Origin: Pseudomonas sp. MRSN 12121 | GTDB taxonomy: Bacteria > Pseudomonadota > Gammaproteobacteria > Pseudomonadales > Pseudomonadaceae | Assembly: GCF_000931465.1 (NCBI RefSeq) | Contig: NZ_CP010892.1 | Coordinates: 1,984,001-2,048,000, forward strand | Length of the DNA: 64,000 nt | Direction of reading: 5' to 3' | In this document: piece by piece, positions 17,965 through 26,809 of the stretch | How positions within the stretch are numbered: the first letter of the stretch is position 1 | Layout: each line of letters opens with the position of its first letter | Made by a program: the position numbers and the translations under genes | The notes under the pieces: model-generated | Told to the model about the DNA's origin: nothing | The model's database searches: none | What the model saw: the letters and a program-made list of their open reading frames with translations, nothing else

Positions 17965-18783
17965 ATGGCTCAAGCACTGTCGTTACCCGAGGTTCCGGCG
18001 CCGAAGTACGGCGACCGTCTGCAAGACAAGGTGGTGATCGTGACCGGCGCCGCCCAGGGCATTGGCGAGGCGATCGTCGCCTGCTTCCAGGCCCAGCAGG
18101 CGCGGCTGGTGATCGCCGATATCCAGGGCGAGAAGGTCGAGCAGGTCGCGGCGCACTGGCGCGACCGCGGCGCCCAGGTGTATGCCCAGGCGCTGGACGT
18201 CAGCGTCCGGGAGCAGTGGCGCGCGGTCGTGGACCTGGCCATCGCGCGTTTCGGCCGGGTCGATGTGCTGGTCAACTGCGCCGGGGTGAATGTGTTTCGC
18301 GATCCGCTGGCCATGACCGACGAAGACTGGCGCCGCTGCTTCGCCATCGACCTCGACGGCGCCTGGTTCGGTTGCCGCGAGGTGCTGCCGCACATGATCG
18401 AACAGGGTACGGGCAACATCATCAACATCGCCTCGACCCATTCCAGCCACATCATCCCCGGCTGCTTTCCCTACCCGGTGGCCAAGCACGGCCTGCTCGG
18501 GCTGACCCGCGCCCTGGGCATCGAATACGCCCCACAGGGCATTCGCGTGAATGCCATCGCCCCGGGCTACATCGAAACCCAGCTCAACGTCGACTACTGG
18601 AACGGTTTCCCCGACCCCCAGGCCGAGCGCCAGCGGGCGCTCGACCTGCACCCGCCGCGGCGCATCGGCCAGCCGGTCGAGGTGGCGATGACCGCGTTGT
18701 TCCTGGCCACCGACGAAGCGCCTTTCATCAATGCCGCCTGCCTGATGATCGATGGTGGGCGCTCGGTGCTTTACCACGATTGA
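17965..18783 (+). CDS. SDR-family sugar dehydrogenase, probable galactose 1-dehydrogenase
   Basis: Classical short-chain dehydrogenase of 272 residues. The Rossmann glycine motif TGAAQGIGE is near residue 30, NNAG is replaced by VNCAGVN, and the catalytic pair is YPVAK after STHSSH. An Asp at the end of beta-2 (IADIQG) suggests NAD preference. In context it should oxidise a sugar at C1 to the lactone, supplying the SMP-30 lactonase. Substrate identity is inference from the neighbours, since SDR sequence alone does not prove it. AGGAG precedes ATG 17965. Confidence 0.85.
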   Translation: MAQALSLPEVPAPKYGDRLQDKVVIVTGAAQGIGEAIVACFQAQQARLVIADIQGEKVEQVAAHWRDRGAQVYAQALDVSVREQWRAVVDLAIARFGRVDVLVNCAGVNVFRDPLAMTDEDWRRCFAIDLDGAWFGCREVLPHMIEQGTGNIINIASTHSSHIIPGCFPYPVAKHGLLGLTRALGIEYAPQGIRVNAIAPGYIETQLNVDYWNGFPDPQAERQRALDLHPPRRIGQPVEVAMTALFLATDEAPFINAACLMIDGGRSVLYHD

Positions 18784-18844
18784 CCCCGACCTTTCGGGAC
18801 GCTGTTCGGTAGATAACGATCCAAAAACAACAAGAGGGTTATTT

Positions 18845-19861
18845 ATGTCTGCGCATCGCCTGTCCGTTGGTTTCACCCTGCGCGCGCTGGGTTGCGCCGC
18901 CGCGCTGTTTGCCGCCAGTGCCTTGTCGAGCCTGGCCGGCGCCGAGGAAGTGAAGATCGGTTTCCTGGTCAAGCAGGCCGAGGAACCCTGGTTCCAGACC
19001 GAATGGGCCTTCGCCGAGAAGGCCGGCAAGGACAAGGGCTTCACGGTGATCAAGATCGCCGTGCCCGACGGCGAGAAGACCCTGGCCGCCATCGATACGC
19101 TGGCCGCCAATGGCGCCAAGGGGTTTGTCATCTGCCCGCCGGACACCTCGCTGGGCCCGGCGATCATGGCCAAGGCCAGGCTCAACGGGCTCAAGGTGCT
19201 GGCGGTGGACGACCGTTTCGTCGACGCCCACGGCCAGCCCATGGAAGACGTTCCCTACGTCGGCCTGGCGGCATTCAAGATCGGCCAGAAGCAAGGCCTG
19301 GCGATGGTCGAGGAAGCGAAAAGGCGCGGCTGGGACCTGAACGCCACCTACGCGGTGATCAACACCTTCGACGAACTGGATACCGGCAAGAAGCGCACCG
19401 ATGGTTCGGTGGATTCGCTGAAGGCTGCAGGGCTGCCGGCGGACCACATCCTGTTCACCGCACAGAAGACTCTCGACGTGCCGGGGAGCATGGACGCGAC
19501 CAATTCGGCGCTGGTCAAGCTGCCGGGCACGGCGACCCACCTGCTGATCGGCGGCATGAACGACAGCGCGGTGCTGGGCGGCGTGCGCGCCACCGAAAGT
19601 GCCGGCTTCAAGGCGGCCAACGTGATCGGGGTGGGCATCAACGGCACCGACGCCATCGGCGAACTGAAAAAGGCCGACAGCGGTTTCTTCGGTTCGATGC
19701 TGCTCAGCCCCGACACTTCCGGCTACGAAACCGCCCGGCAGATGTTCGAGTGGGTCACCACGGGCAAGGAGCCGGCCAAGTACACGGCCCTGGATAACGT
19801 GACCCTGATTACCCGGGCCAATTTCCAGCAGGAACTGACGCGGATCGGGCTGTGGAAGTGA
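18845..19861 (+). CDS. araF: Sugar ABC transporter periplasmic binding protein (AraF-type)
   Basis: Periplasmic pentose/hexose-binding protein of 338 residues. The signal peptide (residues about 1-33, hydrophobic core CAAALFAASALSSLAGA) is followed by VKIGFLVKQAEEPWFQTEW, which matches arabinose-binding proteins, and later GINGTDAIGELKKADSGFFG. E. coli AraF-type proteins also bind D-galactose. With dgo genes alongside, galactose is a likely ligand and L-arabinose a possible second. ATG 18845 follows AAGAGGGT. Confidence 0.88.
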   Translation: MSAHRLSVGFTLRALGCAAALFAASALSSLAGAEEVKIGFLVKQAEEPWFQTEWAFAEKAGKDKGFTVIKIAVPDGEKTLAAIDTLAANGAKGFVICPPDTSLGPAIMAKARLNGLKVLAVDDRFVDAHGQPMEDVPYVGLAAFKIGQKQGLAMVEEAKRRGWDLNATYAVINTFDELDTGKKRTDGSVDSLKAAGLPADHILFTAQKTLDVPGSMDATNSALVKLPGTATHLLIGGMNDSAVLGGVRATESAGFKAANVIGVGINGTDAIGELKKADSGFFGSMLLSPDTSGYETARQMFEWVTTGKEPAKYTALDNVTLITRANFQQELTRIGLWK

Positions 19862-19952
19862 AGGCGGGTGGCGCGGCGCCGCAGCCCGGCGTGGCGGTCT
19901 TGGGTCTGACGCAAGCGCGTGCGCTTTCGGGCAGGCGACGCGGGAGGTGCGC

Positions 19953-21467
19953 ATGATGCAGTCAATGAATGTCAGCCGGAGCCTGCGCTTCAACGGCATC
20001 GGCAAGGAATTCCCCGGGGTCAGGGCCCTGTCGCAGATCAGTTTCGAGGCGCGGCCCCATAGCGTGCATGCGCTAATGGGCGAGAACGGCGCCGGCAAGT
20101 CGACGCTGCTGAAGATTCTCGGCGGTTTCTATGAGCCCGACAGTGGCCATTTGCAGATCGGCGAGCAGGCCCTGGGTTTCAGGTCGGCGGCCGACAGCAT
20201 CGCCCACGGTGTGGCGGTGATCCACCAGGAGCTGCAACTGGTGCCGGAAATGAGCGTGGCGGAAAACCTGTTGCTGGGGCATATGCCGGCGCGCTTTGGC
20301 GTGGTCGATCGCGGCGCCATGCTGCGTCGGGCGCGGGAGTTGCTCAAGGGGCTGGCCGACGAGATCGATCCGGCGGCCCGCCTGGGCAGCCTGTCCCTGG
20401 GGCAACGGCAATTGGTGGAGATTGCCAAGGCCATGTCGCGCGATGCCCATGTGATCGCCTTCGACGAGCCGACCAGCAGCCTGTCGGCGCGGGAGATCGA
20501 GCGGTTGATGGTGATCATCGCCCGGTTGCGCGACGAGGGGCGGGTGATTCTCTACGTCTCGCACCGCATGGAGGAGGTGTTCCGCATCTGCGATGCGGTG
20601 ACGGTGTTCAAGGACGGGCGCTTCGTCTGCACCTTCGAGGACATGCGGCAACTGAGCGTCGACCGCCTGGTGAGCTGCATGGTCGGGCGCGATATCGAGG
20701 ACATCTACAACTATCGTCCGCGCCCGCATGGCGACCAGGCGCTGAGGGTGGAAGGGCTGCTGGGCCCGGGAGTGACGCAACCGGCCAGTTTCAGTGTGGA
20801 CCAGGGCGAGGTGCTCGGCCTGTTCGGCCTGGTCGGCGCCGGGCGCACCGAGCTGTTGCGCCTGCTGGCGGGGCTGGCGCGCAGCACGGCCGGGCAACTG
20901 GTGCTGCACGGGCAGGGCGTGGTGTTCAAGACGCCTCGCGACGCCATCGCCGCCGGGGTGCTGCTGTGCCCTGAGGACCGCAAGAAAGAAGGCATCGTGC
21001 CGCGCGCCAGCGTCGCGGAGAACATCAATATCAGCGCGCGCGGCGGCCATGCAGGGTTCGGCTGGCTGATCCGTGGTGGCTGGGAACGCGACAACGCCCA
21101 GCGGCAGATCAGCGCGCTGAACATCCGCACGCCTTCGGCCGACCAGCCGATTCTCTATCTGTCCGGCGGCAACCAGCAGAAAGCCATTCTCGGCCGCTGG
21201 CTGTCGATGCCGATGAAGGTGCTGCTGCTCGACGAGCCGACCCGGGGCATCGATATCGGGGCCAAGGCCGAGATCTACCAGATTATCCACCGCCTGGCCG
21301 AACAGGGCATCGCCGTGATCGTGGTGTCCAGCGACCTGATGGAGGTCATGGGAATCGCCGATCGCATCCTGGTCATGAGCGAAGGCGCGATCACCGGCGA
21401 ACTGACTCGCAGCGAGGCCGACGAAGCCCGCCTGTTGCAACTGGCCCTCCCGCGTTCGCGGGACTGA
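19953..21467 (+). CDS. araG: Sugar ABC transporter ATP-binding protein (AraG-type)
   Basis: Double-ATPase subunit of the sugar importer, 504 residues. Domain 1 has Walker A GENGAGKST, signature SLSLGQRQLVEIAKA and Walker B VIAFDEPTSSLS. Domain 2 has a degenerate Walker A (GLVGAGRTE), signature YLSGGNQQKAILGRWL and LLLDEPTRGIDIGAK, the standard arrangement in this subfamily. GGGAGG at 19942-19947 places the start at ATG 19953; GTG 19947 overlaps the ribosome-binding site and is unlikely. It lies 91 bp after araF. Confidence 0.92.
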   Translation: MMQSMNVSRSLRFNGIGKEFPGVRALSQISFEARPHSVHALMGENGAGKSTLLKILGGFYEPDSGHLQIGEQALGFRSAADSIAHGVAVIHQELQLVPEMSVAENLLLGHMPARFGVVDRGAMLRRARELLKGLADEIDPAARLGSLSLGQRQLVEIAKAMSRDAHVIAFDEPTSSLSAREIERLMVIIARLRDEGRVILYVSHRMEEVFRICDAVTVFKDGRFVCTFEDMRQLSVDRLVSCMVGRDIEDIYNYRPRPHGDQALRVEGLLGPGVTQPASFSVDQGEVLGLFGLVGAGRTELLRLLAGLARSTAGQLVLHGQGVVFKTPRDAIAAGVLLCPEDRKKEGIVPRASVAENINISARGGHAGFGWLIRGGWERDNAQRQISALNIRTPSADQPILYLSGGNQQKAILGRWLSMPMKVLLLDEPTRGIDIGAKAEIYQIIHRLAEQGIAVIVVSSDLMEVMGIADRILVMSEGAITGELTRSEADEARLLQLALPRSRD

Positions 21468-21481
21468 AGATCGAGGTGTGT

Positions 21482-22447
21482 ATGTCGCAGGTAAAGAAAA
21501 GCAATGCGTTCTGGCTGGGGTTCAACCAGCGCAAGTTCGTCGATGACTGGGTGATGCTGCTGGCCGCCCTGGGCATCTTCGTGCTCTGCGCGCTGTTCAT
21601 CGACAACTTCCTGTCGGCGCTGAACATGCGCGGGCTGGGCCTGGCGATTTCCACCACCGGGATCGCCGCGTGCACCATGCTGTTCTGCCTGGCATCGGGG
21701 CACTTCGACCTGTCGGTGGGCTCGGTCATCGCTTGCGCCGGCGTGGTGGCGGGGATCGTCATCCGCGATACCGACAGCGTGCTGTTCGGCGTTTCGGCCG
21801 CGCTGGCCATGGGCCTGTGCGTGGGCCTGATCAACGGCATCGTGATCGCCAAGCTGCGGATCAACGCCTTGATCACCACCCTGGCGACCATGCAGATCGT
21901 GCGCGGGCTGGCGTATATCTTCTCCAACGGCAAGGCGGTCGGGGTGATGAACGAAGGGTTTTTCGTATTCGGCAACGGCCAGCTGTTCGGCGTGCCGGTG
22001 CCGATCCTGATCACCCTCCTGTGTTTCGTGTTCTTCGGCTGGCTGCTCAATTACACCACCTATGGGCGCAACACCATGGCCATCGGCGGCAACCAGGAAG
22101 CGGCCCTGCTGGCCGGGGTCCAGGTGGACCGGACCAAAATCGTCATCTTTGCCGTGCACGGCGTGATCGGCGCGCTGGCCGGGGTGATCCTGGCGTCGCG
22201 CATGACCTCGGGCCAGCCGATGATCGGCCAGGGGTTCGAGCTGACGGTAATCTCGGCCTGCGTGTTGGGCGGTGTGTCCCTGAGCGGCGGCATCGGCCTG
22301 ATCCGCCATGTGCTTGCCGGGGTGTTGATCCTGGCAATCATCGAGAACGCGATGAACCTGAAGAACATCGACACCTTCTACCAGTACGTGATCCGCGGCT
22401 CGATCCTGCTGGTGGCGGTCATCATCGACCGGCTCAAGCAGCGTTGA
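21482..22447 (+). CDS. araH: Sugar ABC transporter permease (AraH-type)
   Basis: Inner-membrane permease of 321 residues with 8-10 hydrophobic segments. Family features are CLASGHFDLSVGSVIACAGV and the conserved EAA-like region ISACVLGGVSLSGGIG before the C-terminus. It forms the channel with AraF and AraG. GAGG at 21473-21476 positions the start at ATG 21482; GTG 21476 is an in-frame alternative. It is 14 bp downstream of araG and 10 bp before the aldose epimerase. Confidence 0.9.
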   Translation: MSQVKKSNAFWLGFNQRKFVDDWVMLLAALGIFVLCALFIDNFLSALNMRGLGLAISTTGIAACTMLFCLASGHFDLSVGSVIACAGVVAGIVIRDTDSVLFGVSAALAMGLCVGLINGIVIAKLRINALITTLATMQIVRGLAYIFSNGKAVGVMNEGFFVFGNGQLFGVPVPILITLLCFVFFGWLLNYTTYGRNTMAIGGNQEAALLAGVQVDRTKIVIFAVHGVIGALAGVILASRMTSGQPMIGQGFELTVISACVLGGVSLSGGIGLIRHVLAGVLILAIIENAMNLKNIDTFYQYVIRGSILLVAVIIDRLKQR

Positions 22448-22457
22448 AGGGGCGGCC

Positions 22458-23537
22458 ATGAGCGGGCGTTGCGAGCAACAGCTCTTCGGCCACCTGGACG
22501 ACGGCACGCCGGTGCACGCTTACCTGCTGAGCAATGCCCGCGGCATGCAGGCCCGGGTGCTGGCCTACGGCGGCATCCTGCAGGCACTGAGGGTCGCGGA
22601 CCGGTACGGCGCGTTCGACGATGTGGTGCTCGGCTTCGATACGCTCCAGGACTATCGGCGGCATCACCGCCTGTACCTCGGCGCACTGATCGGACGCTAC
22701 GCCAATCGCCTGGCCGGCGGCCGCTTCGAGCTGGACGGGCGGCGCTACCAGGTGCCGCTCAACGATGGCCCGAATGCCTTGCACGGCGGTCTCGGGGGCC
22801 TGGACAAGCAGCTCTGGACGGCGACCCCCTGCGCAGGGCCCGGCCATGTCGGGGTGCGGCTGTGCTGTCGGTCGCCGGAGGGCGACATGGGCTTTCCCGG
22901 CAACGTGCAGGTCGAAGTCACTTACCGCCTCGACGACCATGACCGGCTGTGCCTCGACTATCAGGCGGTGACTGATCGGGCGACCGTGCTCAATCTGACC
23001 CAGCATGCCTATTTCAACCTGGCGGGCGCCGGCAACGGCGATATCCTTGCCCAGGTCGCGAGGTTGCGGGCCGGGCATTACCTGCCGCTGGACCGGCACC
23101 TGATTCCCACGGGGGAACCGGCGCCGGTGGCGGGTACGCCGCTGGACCTGCGCCAGCCGACGCCTGTCGGCCGGCGCCTGGATGCCGAGCATCCGCAGCT
23201 GCGCCTCGGCGGCTGGCAGCAACGCGGCTTCAACCATTACTGGCTGCTCGACGCCGAGGGCGACCTCGCGCGCCCCGCGGCGGACCTGCACGATCCGCAC
23301 AGCGGGCGTCGCCTGGAGCTGTTCACCAGCGAACGGGGGGTGCAGTTCTACACCGCCAATGCCTTCGACGGCAGCGTCCGCGGCAAGGCCGGCAAGCGTT
23401 ATCCGCGCTGGGCCGGGTTCGCCCTGGAAGCGCACGGCCCGCCCAATGCTGTGAATCTGCCGGGATGGGCCGGCGCCCGGCTCGACCCGGGCCAGGTGTA
23501 TCGGCAAACCACCTTGTTCAAGTTTTCCACGGTGTGA
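22458..23537 (+). CDS. galM: Aldose 1-epimerase (galactose mutarotase)
   Basis: GalM interconverts alpha and beta anomers of aldoses. The 359-residue protein has family motifs: AYGGILQALRV, GALIGRYANRLAGGRFELDG (substrate Asn/Arg), LNLTQHAYFNLAG (catalytic His), and a C-terminal AGFALEAHGPPNAVN carrying a Glu-like catalytic acid region. Mutarotation would supply the anomer used by the dehydrogenase. AAGGGGCGGCC precedes ATG 22458. Co-location with the De Ley-Doudoroff genes favours galactose. Confidence 0.9.
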   Translation: MSGRCEQQLFGHLDDGTPVHAYLLSNARGMQARVLAYGGILQALRVADRYGAFDDVVLGFDTLQDYRRHHRLYLGALIGRYANRLAGGRFELDGRRYQVPLNDGPNALHGGLGGLDKQLWTATPCAGPGHVGVRLCCRSPEGDMGFPGNVQVEVTYRLDDHDRLCLDYQAVTDRATVLNLTQHAYFNLAGAGNGDILAQVARLRAGHYLPLDRHLIPTGEPAPVAGTPLDLRQPTPVGRRLDAEHPQLRLGGWQQRGFNHYWLLDAEGDLARPAADLHDPHSGRRLELFTSERGVQFYTANAFDGSVRGKAGKRYPRWAGFALEAHGPPNAVNLPGWAGARLDPGQVYRQTTLFKFSTV

Positions 23538-23579
23538 GCGGCAGCCTCGGAAAGAGGGCATGCAGGCCCACGGCCGAGC

Positions 23580-23592
23580 GGCCATAATGGCC
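23580..23592. promoter_or_regulatory. Palindrome upstream of the IclR gene
   Basis: GGCCAT-A-ATGGCC is a perfect 6-bp inverted repeat about 30 bp before the IclR start. It shares the CCATA/ATGG centre with the operator at 12697-12711 but with one fewer base pair of spacing. It may be a chance palindrome or an autoregulatory site. Confidence 0.3.
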
Positions 23593-23622
23593 TTCGTTTT
23601 TCGTACACCCTTAAGGCTGGAT

Positions 23623-24420
23623 ATGCAGGAAGACGCCGCAAAAAACGCCAGGGATGCCGCTCCCACGGGCACCCAGACATTGCTCCGCGGACTGGCGGTG
23701 GTGCAGGCCGTGGCCGGCGGTGCCCGCGACCTCAAGGAAATCGCCCGGCTGATCGGCACCACGCGCAGCACGACCCATCGCCTGGCCAGTTGCCTGGTGG
23801 ACGAGCGCTACCTGAGGGTAGTGCCGCAGGTCGGCTATCTGCTGGGGCCGAAGCTGATCGAACTGGGGTTCCAGGCGCGCGAGGCGTTGCCGCTGGCGAC
23901 CCTGGCCACACCCTTCCTCGACGAACTATCGGCCCTGACCGGCGACACAGTTCACCTGGCGATCCGCGACGACGACGATGTGCTGTACCTGCACAAGAAC
24001 CCGGGGCGCAACGGCCCGGAAATGCGTTCGCGGGTTGGTCATCGCATGCCGCTGGCGCGTACCGGGATCGGCAAGGCGCTGTTGCTCGACGACGCGCTGC
24101 TGGAATGGCAGCGCCTGTATGAAGCGAGTCTGCCGGTAGGAGGGCGGAACGTGCTCTGGCCACAGCACGAAGAACCGACCTGGGAACAGTTCCGCCAGCG
24201 CATGGAAGAATATGTGGCAGGCGGTTATGCCTTCGACCTGGAGGACAACGAACCGTCGATTCGTTGCGTGGCGGCGCCAGTGCGCGATGCCAGTGGCAAG
24301 ATCGTCGCCGGCATCAGCATCGCCAGCACCGTGCCTTACATGCCGCTGGAGAAGATGGCCGAGCTGGTCCCGGTGATCAAGCGGGCCGCCGCCGGCATTT
24401 CCGCCGAGCTCGGCGGCTGA
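23623..24420 (+). CDS. IclR-family transcriptional regulator
   Basis: A 265-residue regulator. The N-terminal winged helix (about residues 18-75) reads GTQTLLRGLAVVQAVAGGAR with EIARLIGTTRSTTHRLASCL as recognition region. The C-terminal IclR effector domain includes VHLAIRDDDDVLYLHKNPG and RCVAAPVRDASGKIVAGISI. ATG 23623 (MQEDAAKN) follows TTAAGG; ATG 23587 in frame is an alternative. It closes the sugar cluster and is the best candidate to control it, through the inverted repeat at 12697. Confidence 0.88.
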   Translation: MQEDAAKNARDAAPTGTQTLLRGLAVVQAVAGGARDLKEIARLIGTTRSTTHRLASCLVDERYLRVVPQVGYLLGPKLIELGFQAREALPLATLATPFLDELSALTGDTVHLAIRDDDDVLYLHKNPGRNGPEMRSRVGHRMPLARTGIGKALLLDDALLEWQRLYEASLPVGGRNVLWPQHEEPTWEQFRQRMEEYVAGGYAFDLEDNEPSIRCVAAPVRDASGKIVAGISIASTVPYMPLEKMAELVPVIKRAAAGISAELGG

Positions 24421-24430
24421 GTCAGGCTTC

Positions 24431-24503
24431 TGTAGGAGCGGAGCTTATCCGCGATGGGATTTTTCCAGGTCCGTCGCCATTGCGGGCAAGCCTCGCTCCT
24501 GCA
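24431..24503. repeat. REPIN (inverted REP pair)
   Basis: Two Pseudomonas REP sequences in opposite orientation: TGTAGGAGCGGAGCTTATCC at the left and GGGCAAGCCTCGCTCCTGCA at the right. They are separated by a short spacer between the convergent IclR and alcohol dehydrogenase genes. Confidence 0.85.
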
Positions 24504-24512
24504 GAACACGGT

Positions 24513-25565
24513 TTATGGCTTGAGGGTGGCCATGTCGATGACGAAGCGGTATTTCACGTCACCGGCGATCATGCGCTCGTAAGCCTCGTTGATCTGGCGG
24601 ATGTCGAGCATTTCGATGTCGCAGCTGATGTTGTGCTCGGCGCAGAAATCCAGCACTTCCTGGGTCTCGGCGATGCCACCGATCAACGAGCCGGCCAGCA
24701 CGCGACGGCCCAGCACCAGCTTGGCGGCGTGCACGGGCGGGTCTATCGGCTCGATCAGGCCGACCAGGATATGCACGCCGTCGTAGCGCAGGGTATCCAG
24801 GTAAGGGTTGAGGTCGTGCTGCACTGGGATGGTGTCCAGCAGGAAATCGAAGTGCCCGGCCGCCGCCTGCATCTGTGCGGCGTCGGTGGACACGATCACA
24901 TGGTCGGCGCCCTGGCGGCGAGCTTCCTCGGCCTTGCTCGCCGAGCGGGTGAACAGCGTCACCTGCGCGCCCAGGGCCTTGGCGAACTTGATGCCCATGT
25001 GGCCCAGGCCGCCCATGCCGAGGATGCCTACCTTGTCACCGGCCTTCACTCCGTAGTGCTTGAGCGGCGAGTAGGTGGTGATGCCCGCGCAGAGAATCGG
25101 CGCGGCGCTGGCCAGGTCGAGTTTCTCGGGGATGCGCACCACGAAGTGCTCGCTGACTACGATGCTGTCGGAGTAACCGCCCAGGGTGTTGCTGCCGTCG
25201 ATTCGGTCCGGGGTGGCGTAGGTCAGGGTCGGGCCCTCCAGGCAGTATTGCTCCAGGTTGGCGGCGCAGGCCTCGCAGTGCCGGCAAGAGTCGACCATGC
25301 AGCCGACGCCCACCAGGTCGCCGACCTTGTGCTTGCTGACATTGGCGCCGACGGCGGTGACCTTGCCGACGATCTCGTGGCCCGGCATCAGCGGGTACAC
25401 GGCGATGCCCCATTCGTTGCGGGCCTGGTGGATATCGGAGTGGCAGACGCCGCAGTAGAGAATCTCGATGGCCACGTCGTCCGGGCGTGGGCTGCGGCGC
25501 TGGAAACTCATGGGGGCGAGGGGCGTGGTGGCTGACTGGGCGGCATAACCGATGGCTGTGTACAT
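24513..25565 (-). CDS. NAD(P)-dependent zinc alcohol dehydrogenase (YahK/AdhC-like)
   Basis: Medium-chain dehydrogenase of 350 residues. Catalytic zinc ligands lie in ILYCGVCHSDIHQARNEWG and PLMPGHEIVG. The structural-zinc lobe reads CRHCEACAANLEQYC. The nucleotide fold is GILGMGGLGHMGIKFAKALG. Members of this group reduce a wide range of aldehydes, usually with NADPH. ATG 25565 (MYTAIGYAAQS) is the family start; longer upstream codons overlap the intergenic region. It is divergent from the AraC regulator at 25747, a common pairing in Pseudomonas. Confidence 0.9.
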   Translation of the reverse strand: MYTAIGYAAQSATTPLAPMSFQRRSPRPDDVAIEILYCGVCHSDIHQARNEWGIAVYPLMPGHEIVGKVTAVGANVSKHKVGDLVGVGCMVDSCRHCEACAANLEQYCLEGPTLTYATPDRIDGSNTLGGYSDSIVVSEHFVVRIPEKLDLASAAPILCAGITTYSPLKHYGVKAGDKVGILGMGGLGHMGIKFAKALGAQVTLFTRSASKAEEARRQGADHVIVSTDAAQMQAAAGHFDFLLDTIPVQHDLNPYLDTLRYDGVHILVGLIEPIDPPVHAAKLVLGRRVLAGSLIGGIAETQEVLDFCAEHNISCDIEMLDIRQINEAYERMIAGDVKYRFVIDMATLKP

Positions 25566-25746
25566 GATGGACCTCGCAAAAGCACTGACAGGTGAGGCGA
25601 GCCATTCTCGGGGTCGCGCCCTGGAGCGAACATGGCGATTCCTCGCCATGTCATGCCTATTCCTCCGGCTTCGGCCCCTGGCATGGAGGCACTGGCGTCC
25701 AGACCTGCGATGATGTTTCCATCCCTTTTTCCGTGAAGTTTTCGCC

Positions 25747-26637
25747 ATGCAGTTGACCCGCCATCTTGATGCCAACGCTACCCTGGTGTCCCTGATCCAG
25801 CCCCTTGCGAACCGTGACGGTTTCGTCGCCACGGCGCTGCCCGGGGTCAAGGTGCTGCGGGCCAGCTGCGACGTGGCCCGCGGCCCGCAGATCTACGAGC
25901 CGAGCCTGATGATCATCGTCCAGGGCAGCAAGCTGGCGTACCTGGGGTCGCGGATCCTCGAGTACGGCGCCGGGCATTACCTGATCCAGGCGCTCTCTGT
26001 GCCATTCGAGTGCGAGACCTTCGCCATGCCCGATGCGCCGCTGTATGGGGTGTCGGTGGCTATCGACCGGGTGTTGCTGGGCGAGCTGGTGCTGGCGATG
26101 GGGACGGCGCCGGGGCGCGATCTCCAGGCGCAGACCCCGGAGTCCATGACCTCGGTGGTGTTCGACGACACCATGCGTGGCTGTGTGGAGCGGCTGCTGC
26201 GCTGCCTGCACGATCCGCTGGAGTGCAAGGTCATGGGCCAGGCGCGCCTGCGCGAGCTGATGTTCACCGTCCTGCGCGGTCCCCAGGCCGATGTGCTGCG
26301 TGCGCTGGTGGAGCAGCATGGGCGCCTCGCACGGATTTCCGGGGCGCTGAACCATTTGCACGAGCATTACACCGAGCCGCTGAACGTCGAGACCCTGGCC
26401 CGTTGCGCGAACATGAGCGCCTCGACCTTTCACGAACATTTCAAGCGCAGCACGCTGCTGTCGCCGGTGCAGTACCTCAAGCGCCTGCGCTTGCTCAAGG
26501 CGCAGCAGTTGCTGCTGGGGGAGGGGCTGGGCGTGGCCCAGGTGGCGCATCGGGTGGGCTACCAGAGCACCTCGCAGTTCAGCCGCGAGTACAAGCGCTA
26601 CTTCGAGCGCAATCCGGGAGACGAGCGCGCCGCTTGA
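25747..26637 (+). CDS. AraC-family transcriptional regulator
   Basis: A 296-residue regulator. The N-terminal AraC_N-type domain (residues about 20-170) contains SLMIIVQGSKLAYLGSRILE. The C-terminal pair of helix-turn-helix motifs has NVETLARCANMSASTFHEHF, then VAQVAHRVGYQSTSQFSREY and KRYFERNPG. It diverges from the zinc alcohol dehydrogenase (182 bp between starts) and probably activates it in response to aldehydes or related stress. The effector is inference from this arrangement. Confidence 0.9.
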   Translation: MQLTRHLDANATLVSLIQPLANRDGFVATALPGVKVLRASCDVARGPQIYEPSLMIIVQGSKLAYLGSRILEYGAGHYLIQALSVPFECETFAMPDAPLYGVSVAIDRVLLGELVLAMGTAPGRDLQAQTPESMTSVVFDDTMRGCVERLLRCLHDPLECKVMGQARLRELMFTVLRGPQADVLRALVEQHGRLARISGALNHLHEHYTEPLNVETLARCANMSASTFHEHFKRSTLLSPVQYLKRLRLLKAQQLLLGEGLGVAQVAHRVGYQSTSQFSREYKRYFERNPGDERAA

Positions 26638-26652
26638 TGGGCTGGCAGCGCC

Positions 26653-26744
26653 CTGTAGGAGCGAGGCTTGCCCGCGATGAACGATGACGCGGTCTGACAG
26701 ATACATCGTCAAGGCCTTATCGCACGCAAGCTGTGCTCCTACAG
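26653..26744. repeat. REPIN (inverted REP pair)
   Basis: CTGTAGGAGCGAGGCTTGCC at the left end mirrors a diverged right end finishing GTGCTCCTACAG. A further internal inverted portion (GACGCGGT ... CGTCAAGGCC) lies between. It sits just after the AraC gene. Confidence 0.8.
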
Positions 26745-26764
26745 AAGCAGTGAACGCAGGCCAT

Positions 26765-26794
26765 AAAAAAGGCTCCCGAATGGGAGCCTTTTTT
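26765..26794. terminator. Bidirectional Rho-independent terminator
   Basis: AAAAAAGGCTCCC-gaat-GGGAGCC followed by TTTTTT. Stem and flanking tracts are symmetric, so it can end both the AraC transcript (plus) and the ETF-QO transcript (minus, whose stop is at 26810). Confidence 0.9.
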
Positions 26795-26809
26795 CTTCAA
26801 GCGTTGGTC

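Noticed and set aside
19947..19952. GTG start for araG in frame upstream of ATG 19953
   Set aside because: The GTG overlaps the GGGAGG ribosome-binding site, which is ideally spaced for ATG 19953.
12810..24420. Reading the sugar cluster as an L-arabinose pathway because of the araFGH-type importer
   Set aside because: dgoK, dgoA and dgoD are specific to the galactonate route, and no arabinonate dehydratase or ketoglutarate semialdehyde dehydrogenase genes are present.
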